DNA of 64,000 bases. Origin: Alloactinosynnema sp. L-07. Its GTDB lineage: Bacteria > Actinomycetota > Actinomycetes > Mycobacteriales > Pseudonocardiaceae. The stretch spans positions 1,054,001 to 1,118,000 of the forward strand of contig NZ_LN850107.1 in NCBI RefSeq assembly GCF_900070365.1, read 5' to 3'. Below, piece by piece: positions 46,617 to 54,948 of this stretch. The position numbers and the translations under genes were made by a program. The notes beneath the pieces are model-generated. The model was not told where the DNA came from and did no database searches. It saw only the letters and a program-made list of their open reading frames with translations. How positions within the stretch are numbered: position 1 is the stretch's first letter; the number at the start of each line of letters is the position of its first letter.

Positions 46617-46798
46617 GACTGCGCACCTTCCTGAACTGCGGCGCTTTCTGTGGGTCGTGAGTCTGCGTGCGGAAATACCTTAAGGAAACCCTTAACTCTT
46701 AACAGTCGAATTGCGCGACTCAGGCCTGCCTTGATCGAACGACTCGCGACATATGGATTTCCACGATCGTTTCGAACGAAATCATGCCGCCGAAGGAA
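46617..46798. promoter_or_regulatory. Promoter region of the subtilase gene with an inverted repeat
   Basis: 182 bases with relatively low GC. TTAAGG (46680-46685) and CCTTAA (46690-46695) form a perfect 6-bp inverted repeat with a 4-base gap, next to a second TTAA-rich stretch. It could be the operator or promoter core of the protease gene. Function inferred from position only. Confidence 0.4.
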
Positions 46799-46906
46799 TC
46801 ATGGTCCGGCGAGACCAGGACCGCCCGGCGGTTCGGGATCTGCGTGGCCGTCGGAGGTGAGCCAGGCGACCAGTTCCCCGAGCTTGAGGCGGTCTGCGGG
46901 TAGCAC
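46799..46906 (-). CDS. Possible 35-aa small protein after the AAA+-VWA gene
   Basis: GTG 46906 overlaps the AAA+-VWA stop (TAGTG), and the frame runs to a TGA at 46799. The product contains LKLGELVAWLTSDGHADPEPP. The stop-start overlap matches the coupling used throughout this locus, but no family is recognised and it could be chance or a remnant. Confidence 0.3.
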   Translation of the reverse strand: MLPADRLKLGELVAWLTSDGHADPEPPGGPGLAGP

Positions 46907-48789
46907 TAGACGCGGTCGTCCGCCATCAGGCGGTTCAGCAGCCGTGGTACGTCCAAGACGGTGTCGACGGGAGCCCAGGTCCCACCCGCGGCGCGGGCCA
47001 ACTGCCGGGCTGCCTCGACGTCGTCGCCCGGGGCCAGGATAATCAGCTCCTGCAACCCCAACGCCGCGGCTACGGCCCCGGACTCCTCCGTTGCCCGACA
47101 GTCCGACAGGAGCAGGGTGACCTTGCGGCGCGCGCCGGCTTTGCCCAGCTGCGAGTGAGCCTCGTCGAGCGCGGCGGATAGCGACGTCGTCCCGTGTCCG
47201 CGCAACGACAAGATCGACGCCACCGTCTCACTCGCCGGTCTCCGCTCGTTCATCGGCTTGAGCACACCCACGTGGGCCGCGAAGGTGATCACCGCGTGCT
47301 CTCGAGGCGTCAGGCTGGCGCAGGCGGCTGCCGCCACCGCGGCCGTCGTCAGCCGGGCGCCGTTCATCGAGCCTGACCTGTCGATCACCAGACACAGCGC
47401 GAGCTCTGGCCTCGCCCAGTCGCTGACGAGGAGCTCGTCGAGCCTCGGGCTGCGACCTTCCGCTCGCGCGCCGAGCACCCGGTCCATGGATCGGTCGAGG
47501 TCGATGTCGCCTCCGTCCACGGCACGGCGGATGCGCCTCCTCGCGATACCCGAGGACTTCGGCAGGCCGCGCCGCGTCTGTTCCAGGATCAGTCGAGGGG
47601 CCAGTCGGCGCACCTGGCTGCGCAGAGCGTCGTCGGTCGCCAGCGACATCTCGACGATCAGCGTGAGCGTCTCGTCGGCGTGTTCGGCCAGGGCCGAGTT
47701 CAAGGCGTCCTGGTCCAGGACGCCCACCTCCGGGGACAACTCGGCGAAGCGCGGGTTGCGCGCCAGGTCCGAGCGGCCGGTCGTGCGCTCGCCGCGGGGG
47801 CGGTCACGCGCATGTGGGCTGTGCGTCGGCTGAGGTGAGCCCGTCGGGGTCGACGGGCTCAGCGTTCCCTCGGGCGACGCCTCGGGGTCGGGGTCTGCCG
47901 CGTTCTGGGCAGGCTCGGGACCGAAGACGCGTTCATACATCTCCAACACGACGTCCTCAGGGCTCCGGCCTGCGGAGTCGTGGAGCCGGATCCGACCGCT
48001 GAGTGAGACCTTGGCCGCGGCCAGACCCACGTGCCAATCGTTCACCGCCACCCCGCGCAGCCTTGCCAGCTCGACCGCGATGCGGGCGATGTCGATGGCG
48101 CCCCGCACCGACGATCCCCATTCGAGAGCGTCGTGCTCACGAGAGGCACGCACGAGTGCGACCACTTTGTTCCGCCAAGACGCGTCGATGCCGGGGGCGT
48201 GCAGCGAGACGATGTCGCGCTCCGCCTCGGCCGACTGGTATCCCATGGAAATGCGGCATGTCCGGTCGTACAGCGCGCTGGAGACGCGTGCCGTGCCCAC
48301 CGTGTCGAAGGGATTCATGGCCGCGACGAGCCCGAAGCCCGCAGCTGCGACGATGCGTCCCAGCCGGGGTACGGCGATCTCCTTCTCGGACATCGCGGCC
48401 AGGAGAACGTTCAGGGTCTCCTCGGGAATGCGATTGAGCTCTTCGACGTAGAGGAGGCCTCCTCTTCTCATGGCGTCGAGCAGGGGTCCGTCCTCGAAGA
48501 TCTCCGCGACGTAGCCGCGGTCCAGGACCAGTGCCGGGTCGAAATGGCCGATGAGGCGGGCCGGAGTGAGTTCCGAGTTGCCCTCCACGAGGACGAACGG
48601 GATCTCACGTTCGCGAGCGACCTGCCGCAGCAGGGTGGACTTGCCGGTGCCGGGAGGCCCTTCGAGCAGCACGTGTGTGCCGCTGAGCAGCGCGGCTTCG
48701 AGGATCTGGGCCTCGTCGGTCCGGGCGACCGCGTCCATGGGTGCGGCAGCGCCTGCCGCACCCGTCGACAGTGACGGCTGGTTGGCCAC
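46906..48789 (-). CDS. MoxR-type AAA+ ATPase fused to a VWA domain (ChlD-like), next to the mycofactocin alcohol dehydrogenase
   Basis: 627 residues. The AAA+ part has Walker A GPPGTGKST (44-52) and Walker B-like LLYVEELNRIPEETL (about 111-125). A Pro/Ser/Thr-rich linker (about 295-345) follows, then a VWA domain with MIDAS DRSGSMNG near 470. This order of domains resembles magnesium-chelatase D subunits and MoxR/CoxE-type pairs that insert metals or activate enzymes. GTG 48789 directly follows the alcohol dehydrogenase stop (TGAGTG), so a role in maturing or remodelling that enzyme is likely but unproven. Confidence 0.85.
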   Translation of the reverse strand: MANQPSLSTGAAGAAAPMDAVARTDEAQILEAALLSGTHVLLEGPPGTGKSTLLRQVAREREIPFVLVEGNSELTPARLIGHFDPALVLDRGYVAEIFEDGPLLDAMRRGGLLYVEELNRIPEETLNVLLAAMSEKEIAVPRLGRIVAAAGFGLVAAMNPFDTVGTARVSSALYDRTCRISMGYQSAEAERDIVSLHAPGIDASWRNKVVALVRASREHDALEWGSSVRGAIDIARIAVELARLRGVAVNDWHVGLAAAKVSLSGRIRLHDSAGRSPEDVVLEMYERVFGPEPAQNAADPDPEASPEGTLSPSTPTGSPQPTHSPHARDRPRGERTTGRSDLARNPRFAELSPEVGVLDQDALNSALAEHADETLTLIVEMSLATDDALRSQVRRLAPRLILEQTRRGLPKSSGIARRRIRRAVDGGDIDLDRSMDRVLGARAEGRSPRLDELLVSDWARPELALCLVIDRSGSMNGARLTTAAVAAAACASLTPREHAVITFAAHVGVLKPMNERRPASETVASILSLRGHGTTSLSAALDEAHSQLGKAGARRKVTLLLSDCRATEESGAVAAALGLQELIILAPGDDVEAARQLARAAGGTWAPVDTVLDVPRLLNRLMADDRV

Positions 48790-49902
48790 TCAGTGCTCGT
48801 GGACGACGACGCCGCGCACGTTCTTGCCCGCGAGGAGGTCGTCGTAGCCCTCGTTGACCTGGTCGAGGCGGTATGTGCGGGTGATGATCTCGTCCAGCTT
48901 GAGGTCGCCGCTCTGGTACAGGCCGAGGATCTTGGGGATGTCCACGGTGGGGTTGCAGTCGCCGAAGAGGCTGCCCTTGATGGTCTTGCGGAACAGAGTC
49001 AAGATCGAGCCTGGCAGCTGAATTGTCTGCTCGTCGAGCTTGTTCAGTCCGGTCACGACCACGGTGCCGCCCTTGCCGATGGCGTTGAACCCGCTGGTGA
49101 CGATCTCGGCGGTCAACAGGTCGGGCGTCAGGATCGCGGAATCGGCCCCTTGTCCGCGGGTCAGCTCAACGATCTTGTCCTGTGCCTGCGCGGCGTCGGC
49201 GAACGCGTGCGTGGCGCCGAGCTCCATCGCCTTTTCCCGCTTGTTCTCCAGGGGGTCGATGGCGACGATGTTCTTGGCGCCCGCAAGGCGGGCGCCCTGC
49301 ACGGCGTTGATGCCGATGCCGCCGATGCCGTAGACGGCGACCGTGTCACCGGGCTGGACCTTGGCGGTGTTGACCGCGGAACCCCATCCGGTCGGCACGC
49401 CGCAGCCGACGAGCACAGCCTTCTCCAGCGGGAGGTCGTCATCGACCTTGACGCAGGAGTTCTGGTGGATCACGCCCCACTGGCTGAACGTGCCCAGCAT
49501 GCACATGGCGCCGTACTGGCCGCGCGGGCCAGAGATCGGGAAGCGATCGCCCGGCAGGTAGCCCTCGAGGATCGTCGCGCCCATGTCGCAGATCGACTGC
49601 TGGCCGTTCGCGCAATAGCGACAGGTGCCGCAGTTGGGGATGAACGAGCAGACAACGTGGTCCCCGACCTTTACGCGGGTGACACCGGGGCCGACTTCCT
49701 CGATGATTCCGGCGCCCTCGTGGCCCAGCACCATGGGGAGCCGCGCTTGGATGTCGCCGTGGGCGACGTGCACATCGGAATGGCACAGCCCAGCGTGCGT
49801 GTAGCGAATCAGCACCTCCCCGGCCTGGGGACCGTCAAGGTCGAGTTCCTCGATCTCGATCGGCTTCCCGGGCTCGTAGACGACCGCGGCGATGGTCTTC
49901 AC
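48790..49902 (-). CDS. NDMA-type, mycofactocin-associated zinc alcohol dehydrogenase
   Basis: 370-residue medium-chain dehydrogenase. Catalytic zinc ligands are in GLCHSDVHV and GHEGAGII. The structural zinc loop reads CGTCRYCANGQQSIC. The nucleotide motif is GIGGIGINAVQGA. Enzymes of this type keep NAD(H) bound and need an external acceptor, which is mycofactocin in vivo. It is divergent from the GAF activator and shares a 137-base regulatory gap with it. Likely oxidises a primary alcohol to the aldehyde used by the nearby aldehyde dehydrogenase. Confidence 0.93.
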   Translation of the reverse strand: MKTIAAVVYEPGKPIEIEELDLDGPQAGEVLIRYTHAGLCHSDVHVAHGDIQARLPMVLGHEGAGIIEEVGPGVTRVKVGDHVVCSFIPNCGTCRYCANGQQSICDMGATILEGYLPGDRFPISGPRGQYGAMCMLGTFSQWGVIHQNSCVKVDDDLPLEKAVLVGCGVPTGWGSAVNTAKVQPGDTVAVYGIGGIGINAVQGARLAGAKNIVAIDPLENKREKAMELGATHAFADAAQAQDKIVELTRGQGADSAILTPDLLTAEIVTSGFNAIGKGGTVVVTGLNKLDEQTIQLPGSILTLFRKTIKGSLFGDCNPTVDIPKILGLYQSGDLKLDEIITRTYRLDQVNEGYDDLLAGKNVRGVVVHEH

Positions 49903-49918
49903 GGGTCCTCCTAAGTTG

Positions 49919-50009
49919 TGATGGGGACCACATCATCGCAAGATTGAGGAACAAACTCTGTTCAAAGTCTGGACAAGTCGAGTTCACGGCGCGGGTCACA
50001 CTGTGTGAC
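49919..50009. promoter_or_regulatory. Divergent control region with activator-type inverted repeats
   Basis: Contains TGATG..CATCA (49919-49935), GAACA-N5-TGTTC (49949-49963), TGTTCAAAGTCTGGACA (49959-49975) and GTCACACTGTGTGAC (49995-50009). The reverse complement of the third site, TGTCCAGACTTTGAACA, matches the site upstream of the aldehyde dehydrogenase at all but a few central bases. These are probable sites for the GAF/Fis regulator encoded next to them. Confidence 0.65.
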
Positions 50010-50039
50010 GGCGATAACAGCCCGAAGGGAGCCAGCCCT

Positions 50040-51686
50040 ATGGACTCGCATCGGCCCGCTGGGCCAGCGGGCGCAGGCGTCCGCGAAGACATCGCGCTGT
50101 CCTGGCAGCGCGCGACCATGTCCGGTCTCGACCCGTCCGCCGAGTTCGACACGGCGGCCCACGACGTCGACCTGCGCAGTTCGCTGCTGGTGGGCGCGAT
50201 GCCGGTTCTCGAGGAGCTGGAGGAGAACCTGCGGGGGAGCAACTACTGCACGCTGCTGGTGGACCGCGACTGTCGAGTCGTCCGTCGGTGGTTCGACGAC
50301 CCGCGCCTCGAATGTGGCTTCGACGCTCTCAATGTCACGCTCGGTGCCTGCCTCCTCGAGGAGAACATCGGCACCAACGCGCTGGGCACCGTCATGGTCA
50401 CCCGGCAGGGCATCAGCATCAGCGGGCACGAGCACTTCGCGAAATCCCTTCAGGGTTTCAGCTGCTACGGCCACCCGATCAGGCATCCGCTCACCAAGCG
50501 CATCGAAGGCGTCCTCGACATCACGGCGATTGTCGACCAGGCCAGCCCGCTCTTGCCGCCGCTGATCTCCCGGGCGGTCCACGACATCGAGCAGCGTCTC
50601 CTGGACGGCAGTCGCACCTCGGAGAAAAGCCTGCTTTTGGCGTTCCAAGGTGCGGCAGGCCTGCGGCGTCGAGCGATCCTGGCCATTGGCGAGGACATCG
50701 TGCTGTCGAACCACGCCGCCAACGATTTGCTCAGTCCTGGCGACATCGCGCTGCTTCGCGCCCTTGCCGAAGAGTCGCCGCGCGAGGAACAGACAGTGGA
50801 GCTCACGCTGGAGGCCGGTGTCGCCGTCAGCATCGAAATCTCGCGCGTGGGTGGCGCGTGTCGTGGCGCGCTCTTGCGGGTGGACCGCGTGAGCGGCGAT
50901 CGGGCACGGGCGGTACTGCACCGATCCCAGACGAAACTCAAGGAGGTCGGCGCTCCCCGCATGGTCACCGGCGTACCAGGTACCGGACGTTCCACGCGAG
51001 CAAGAGAGTTGGCCGCCGAGCATCCCCCGTTGAAGGTCATGCGACCAGCGGCCGCGCTCCTCGAAGGCGGCGCGGAGTGGGCCTGCGAGTTCGAGGAGGC
51101 GATGCGGCGTCCGAAGGGGACGGTGTGCGTAGACGGAATCGACCTGTTGTCCAGCGAGTTGCTCGACCTCGTCGTCGACTGGGTCGATCGTGACCCGCGC
51201 CCTGACCTGATCCTCACGGCAGGTCCGATCGCGGGCCTCACCGGCCGCGCGGCCGCGTTGGCCGGGATGGCGATGATCCGCGAGGAACTCGTCCCCCTCG
51301 CCACCCGGCGCAAAGACATCCCCGGGCTGGCCGCGGCGATGTTGAGCGAGGTGGCGCCGAATCGGGCGCTGCACCTGGCTCCCAGCCTCATCCAGGCCCT
51401 CGCCGCCCAGTCCTGGCCGGGGAACCTCTGGGAGCTCAAGGCCGTGATCAGCTACCTGGCACAGCAACGGTCCGTGGGCGCCCTCACCGTGCGAGATCTT
51501 CCCGAGCAATACCGTTCGACGTCGCTGGACCACCCGCTGACGGCGTTGGATCAAGCCGAGCGGGACGTGATCGTCACGGCCCTCAAAGCCGCCGACGGCA
51601 ACAAAGTCCGCGCGGCCGAAGAACTGGGCATTTCCCGCACGACCCTGTATGCGCGCATGAGAACCCTGCGCATCACGACGTACTGA
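50040..51686 (+). CDS. GAF-domain, AcoR/MimR-like activator lacking the sigma-54 contact motif
   Basis: 548-residue regulator. Residues about 45-190 form a GAF-type sensor (YCTLLVDRDCRVVRRW, NIGTNALGTVMVTRQGISISG, SGHEHFAKSLQGFSCYGHPI). The AAA-like domain keeps a weak Walker A (GVPGTGRST) but has no GAFTGA loop, and Walker B is only VCVDGIDLL. A Fis-type helix-turn-helix ends the protein (NKVRAAEELGISRTTLYARMRTL). This fits actinomycetes, which lack sigma-54. It lies between the alcohol and aldehyde dehydrogenase genes, and probably activates both with alcohol or aldehyde as signal. ATG 50040. Confidence 0.88.
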   Translation: MDSHRPAGPAGAGVREDIALSWQRATMSGLDPSAEFDTAAHDVDLRSSLLVGAMPVLEELEENLRGSNYCTLLVDRDCRVVRRWFDDPRLECGFDALNVTLGACLLEENIGTNALGTVMVTRQGISISGHEHFAKSLQGFSCYGHPIRHPLTKRIEGVLDITAIVDQASPLLPPLISRAVHDIEQRLLDGSRTSEKSLLLAFQGAAGLRRRAILAIGEDIVLSNHAANDLLSPGDIALLRALAEESPREEQTVELTLEAGVAVSIEISRVGGACRGALLRVDRVSGDRARAVLHRSQTKLKEVGAPRMVTGVPGTGRSTRARELAAEHPPLKVMRPAAALLEGGAEWACEFEEAMRRPKGTVCVDGIDLLSSELLDLVVDWVDRDPRPDLILTAGPIAGLTGRAAALAGMAMIREELVPLATRRKDIPGLAAAMLSEVAPNRALHLAPSLIQALAAQSWPGNLWELKAVISYLAQQRSVGALTVRDLPEQYRSTSLDHPLTALDQAERDVIVTALKAADGNKVRAAEELGISRTTLYARMRTLRITTY

Positions 51687-51697
51687 CGTCCCGGGAC

Positions 51698-51714
51698 TGT
51701 CCAGAGACTGAACA
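51698..51714. promoter_or_regulatory. 17-bp inverted-repeat operator upstream of the aldehyde dehydrogenase
   Basis: TGTCCAGAGACTGAACA begins 12 bases after the activator stop and lies about 77 bases before the aldehyde dehydrogenase start. It matches the reverse complement of 49959-49975 at all but a few central bases. Probable binding site of the GAF/Fis regulator, controlling aldehyde dehydrogenase and perhaps the mft genes. Confidence 0.65.
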
Positions 51715-51790
51715 CCGGCGCTCGCGGTCGGGAGTGATCCTGGTCGCACGGACCTCGCAGGAGGCGGGGTCGCCGCACCCGGAGGCATCC

Positions 51791-53296
51791 ATGACGTTTG
51801 TTCTTCCCGACCTACACGCTTCGGTCATCCCGGCCGTACGCGACTTCCTGGGTACCCCGAAGCAGTTGTTCATCGGCGGAGAATGGGTCGACGCGGCGAG
51901 CGGCGAAACGTTCGACACGGTCGACCCCGCCACGGGACGAGTCCTCACGACCGCCGCCCTCGGCGGCGCGGAGGACATCGACCGGGCCGTCAAGGCCGCG
52001 CGCATGGCCTTCGATGGCGAATGGAGCCTCTGGACACCGGCCCAGCGCCAGCGTCTGCTGTTCCAGATCAGTGAGGCGATCCGGGATCGGGCCGAGGAGT
52101 TCGCCCAGCTCGAATCGCTCGACAACGGAAAGTCGGCTGCCGTCGCCCAAGCCGTCGACGTGCTGTGGGTGGCCGAGTTGTTCGCGTACTACGCGGGCTG
52201 GGCGACCAAGATCGAGGGTCGAACGATCCCGGTCTCCGTCCCTTGGGCGCCCGGCGCCCAGTGGCACGCCTACACGCTGCGCCAGCCCGTGGGTGTCTGC
52301 GGCGGCATCGTGCCTTGGAACTTCCCGCTGCTCATGGCCGCCTTCAAGGTGCCCGCCGCGCTGGCGTGCGGCAACACGACGGTGCTCAAGCCCGCCGAGC
52401 AGACCCCGCTGTCCGCGCTGCTGTTGGCCCAGGTGATGGCCGACGCGGGTCTGCCCGACGGAGTGTTCAACGTGGTCACCGGCTACGGCGACGCAGGCGC
52501 CTCGCTCGCCGCGCACATGGACGTCGACAAGATCGCCTTCACCGGGTCGACCGAGGTGGGCAAGCTCGTCGTCGACGCCGCTCGCGGCAACCTCAAGAAG
52601 GTCTCGCTGGAACTCGGGGGCAAGAGCCCCCAGGTGGTCTACGCCGACGCCGACCTCAATGTCGCGGTCCCGGGAACAGCGAGCGGTTTCCTGTTCAACC
52701 ACGGCCAAGCCTGCACCTCGGGCACCCGCCTCCTCGTGGAGGACTCGATCTTCGAGGAGTTCACACAGGCCGTCGCCGAGGTGGCAGGCGCGAGCAAGCT
52801 CGGGCCAGGCCTGGACCCGACCTCGGAGGTGGGACCGCTGATCGACGGCACCCAATTGGCGCGCGTGACCGGCTTCATCGAGGCAGGCCTCAATGACGGA
52901 GCCCGTGCACTCACCGGCGGTGGCCGCCACGGCGACGAGGGCTTCTACGTGGAGCCGACCGTGCTGGTGGACGTCCAGGACTCCTTCAGCGTCTACCGCG
53001 AGGAGATCTTCGGGCCGGTCGTGGTCGCCACCCCCTTCAGCGCGCGGGAGGGAGTCCGTCGGCAGGCGAACGACACGCCGTTCGGTCTCGCCGCGAGTGT
53101 CTGGACCCGCGACGTCGCCAAGGCCCACCGCACCGCTCGCGAGATCAACGCGGGCACCGTGTGGATCAACTGCCACAACGCCTTCGACGCCGCCATGCCC
53201 TTCGGCGGCTTCAAGGAATCCGGGTGGGGCCGCGAACTCGGCGAAGGCGCGATCGACCTCTACACCCAGAACAAGTCAGTCAACGTCGCACTCTGA
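51791..53296 (+). CDS. NAD-dependent aldehyde dehydrogenase
   Basis: 501-residue ALDH superfamily enzyme. NAD-binding PWNFPLLMAAFK and FTGSTEVGK, catalytic Glu in LELGGKSPQ and catalytic Cys in NHGQACTSGTR are present, as is EEIFGPVV. ATG 51791 has GGAGG 6-10 bases upstream; a longer frame to 51734 lacks homology. It lies 22 bases before mftA, so the aldehyde oxidation step and the cofactor genes can share a transcript. Confidence 0.94.
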   Translation: MTFVLPDLHASVIPAVRDFLGTPKQLFIGGEWVDAASGETFDTVDPATGRVLTTAALGGAEDIDRAVKAARMAFDGEWSLWTPAQRQRLLFQISEAIRDRAEEFAQLESLDNGKSAAVAQAVDVLWVAELFAYYAGWATKIEGRTIPVSVPWAPGAQWHAYTLRQPVGVCGGIVPWNFPLLMAAFKVPAALACGNTTVLKPAEQTPLSALLLAQVMADAGLPDGVFNVVTGYGDAGASLAAHMDVDKIAFTGSTEVGKLVVDAARGNLKKVSLELGGKSPQVVYADADLNVAVPGTASGFLFNHGQACTSGTRLLVEDSIFEEFTQAVAEVAGASKLGPGLDPTSEVGPLIDGTQLARVTGFIEAGLNDGARALTGGGRHGDEGFYVEPTVLVDVQDSFSVYREEIFGPVVVATPFSAREGVRRQANDTPFGLAASVWTRDVAKAHRTAREINAGTVWINCHNAFDAAMPFGGFKESGWGRELGEGAIDLYTQNKSVNVAL

Positions 53297-53318
53297 CTCA
53301 CCGCAGGAAGGGAACACC

Positions 53319-53432
53319 ATGAACCCGGCTGACATGAACCCACCGCAGGACACCGAGGACGCAGGCGAGGAACTCGTCGCGGAAGACCTCATCGAGGAGG
53401 TCTCGATCGACGGCATGTGTGGCGTTTACTGA
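53319..53432 (+). CDS. mftA: Mycofactocin precursor peptide MftA
   Basis: 37-residue RiPP precursor. The acidic leader (EELVAEDLIEEVSIDG) is followed by the invariant C-terminal core with terminal Val-Tyr (IDGMCGVY). MftC decarboxylates and cross-links the Val-Tyr pair, and later steps turn it into the redox cofactor. AGGAAGGGA lies 4-12 bases upstream of ATG 53319. The stop overlaps the mftB start by 1 base (TGATG). Short but unmistakable. Confidence 0.97.
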   Translation: MNPADMNPPQDTEDAGEELVAEDLIEEVSIDGMCGVY

Positions 53433-53731
53433 TGCCGGACCTCCTGCTCGACCCGATGCTGGGGCAGGCGTGGACACTGTCCCCGTCGGTGGCGCTGCGT
53501 CCCGAACCCTTCGGTGCGCTGGCCTACCACTTCGGCAACCGCAAGCTCACCTTCCTCAAGCGCCCGCGGTTGGTGTCAGTGGTCCGGGCGCTCGGTGAGC
53601 GCCCGGACGTGCGGTCGGCCCTGATAGCCGCAGGCGTTCCCGAGGCCCAGCACGCGGCGTACGTCGCGGCGCTGCGCGCTCTGGCCGCCACCGACATGAT
53701 TCGCCCGCGCGCCGAGGAGGTGACCACATGA
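53432..53731 (+). CDS. mftB: Mycofactocin biosynthesis chaperone MftB
   Basis: 99-residue PqqD-like RiPP recognition protein that presents MftA to MftC. The N-terminal half has the beta-hairpin pattern LSPSVALRPEPFGALAYHFGNRKLTFL, and a helical C-terminal part follows. ATG 53432 is used; the frame extends slightly upstream inside mftA. It overlaps mftC by 4 bases. Confidence 0.94.
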   Translation: MPDLLLDPMLGQAWTLSPSVALRPEPFGALAYHFGNRKLTFLKRPRLVSVVRALGERPDVRSALIAAGVPEAQHAAYVAALRALAATDMIRPRAEEVTT

Positions 53732-54948
53732 CCGCGGTGCGCGAACGTCCCTTGGGCGGCTCCCTCATCGATCAGTTCGAGCTCGGACTGGACGCGCCGA
53801 TCTGCCTGACGTGGGAGCTCACCTACGCGTGCAACCTCGCGTGCGCACACTGCCTCTCGTCATCGGGCAAGCGCGACCCGCGTGAGCTGAGTACCGAGCA
53901 GTGCGAGGCGGTGATCGACGAACTGCGGCGGATGCAGGTGTTCTACGTCAACATCGGCGGTGGCGAGCCCACGATCCGGCCGGATTTCTGGCACCTGCTG
54001 GAGTACGCCGTCGACCACCAGGTCGGCGTGAAGTTCTCCACCAACGGCGTGCGGATCACTCCCGAGCGAGCGCGGTTCCTGGCGTCGACCGACTACATCG
54101 ACGTTCAGATCTCCCTGGACGGCGCGACCGCGGAAGTCAACGACTACGTGCGGGGGCCAGGGTCGTACGACACCGCGCTCACCGCGCTGCGGAACCTCCA
54201 CGACGCGGGTTTCAAAGACGCGAAGATCTCGGTCGTCTGCACCCGCGAGAACATCGGGCAGCTCGACGAGTTCAAGGCCCTGGCGGACCGGTTCGGCGCG
54301 ACGCTGCGCCTGACGCGGCTGCGCCCCTCGGGGCGCGGGGCGGATGTGTGGGACGAGCTGCATCCCCGGCCCGAGCAGCAGAAGGTGCTCTACGACTGGC
54401 TGATGGCGCACGGCGAGGACGTCCTGACCGGTGACTCGTTCTTCCACCTCGCCGCGTTCGGCGAAAGCCTGCCGGGCCTGAACCTGTGCGGCGCGGGCCG
54501 CGTGGTGTGCTTGATCGACCCGATCGGTGACGTGTATGCGTGCCCGTTCGCGATCCACGCCAATTTCCTGGCGGGCAACCTCCTGGCCGACGGTGGATTC
54601 CAGCGGGTGTGGCAGACCTCCGAGCTGTTCACCGAGCTGCGCTCGCCGCAGACCGGTGGCGCGTGCGCGAAGTGCACGTTCTTCGACTCGTGTCGCGGTG
54701 GTTGCATGGCTGCCAAGTTCTTCACCGGGCTGCCGCTCGACGGGCCCGATCCCGAATGCGTGCGGGGCTATGGCGAAACCGCGCTCGCCGGGGCGCGAAC
54801 CATTCCCGCCGCGAGCCAGGACCACTCCAAGACCGGTCCGACGCGCAACCAGCCGGTGATGCTCAAACTGATGACCCGGCCTCCCGTGTCCGCGTGCTCG
54901 GAGAGCCCGCTCGCCGACTACTCGCCCGAGAACGGCTGCTGCTCGTGA
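53728..54948 (+). CDS. mftC: Mycofactocin radical SAM maturase MftC
   Basis: 406-residue radical SAM/SPASM protein that oxidatively decarboxylates the C-terminal Tyr of MftA and forms the Val-Tyr carbon bond. The SAM cluster motif is CNLACAHC (Cys35, 39, 42) and GGGEP follows. SPASM cysteines are in LCGAGRVVCL, VYACPF and CAKCTFFDSCRGGCM. The C-terminal ENGCCS also fits the family. ATG 53728 overlaps mftB (ATGA). Confidence 0.97.
   Translation: MTAVRERPLGGSLIDQFELGLDAPICLTWELTYACNLACAHCLSSSGKRDPRELSTEQCEAVIDELRRMQVFYVNIGGGEPTIRPDFWHLLEYAVDHQVGVKFSTNGVRITPERARFLASTDYIDVQISLDGATAEVNDYVRGPGSYDTALTALRNLHDAGFKDAKISVVCTRENIGQLDEFKALADRFGATLRLTRLRPSGRGADVWDELHPRPEQQKVLYDWLMAHGEDVLTGDSFFHLAAFGESLPGLNLCGAGRVVCLIDPIGDVYACPFAIHANFLAGNLLADGGFQRVWQTSELFTELRSPQTGGACAKCTFFDSCRGGCMAAKFFTGLPLDGPDPECVRGYGETALAGARTIPAASQDHSKTGPTRNQPVMLKLMTRPPVSACSESPLADYSPENGCCS

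Noticed and set aside
46740..46790. TCGTTTCGAACGA palindrome as an attachment site
   Set aside because: No integrase and no second copy were found in the window.
50040..51686. A sigma-54-dependent activator
   Set aside because: The GAFTGA loop is missing, the ATPase motifs are weak and actinomycetes lack sigma-54, so it is called as a GAF/Fis activator only.
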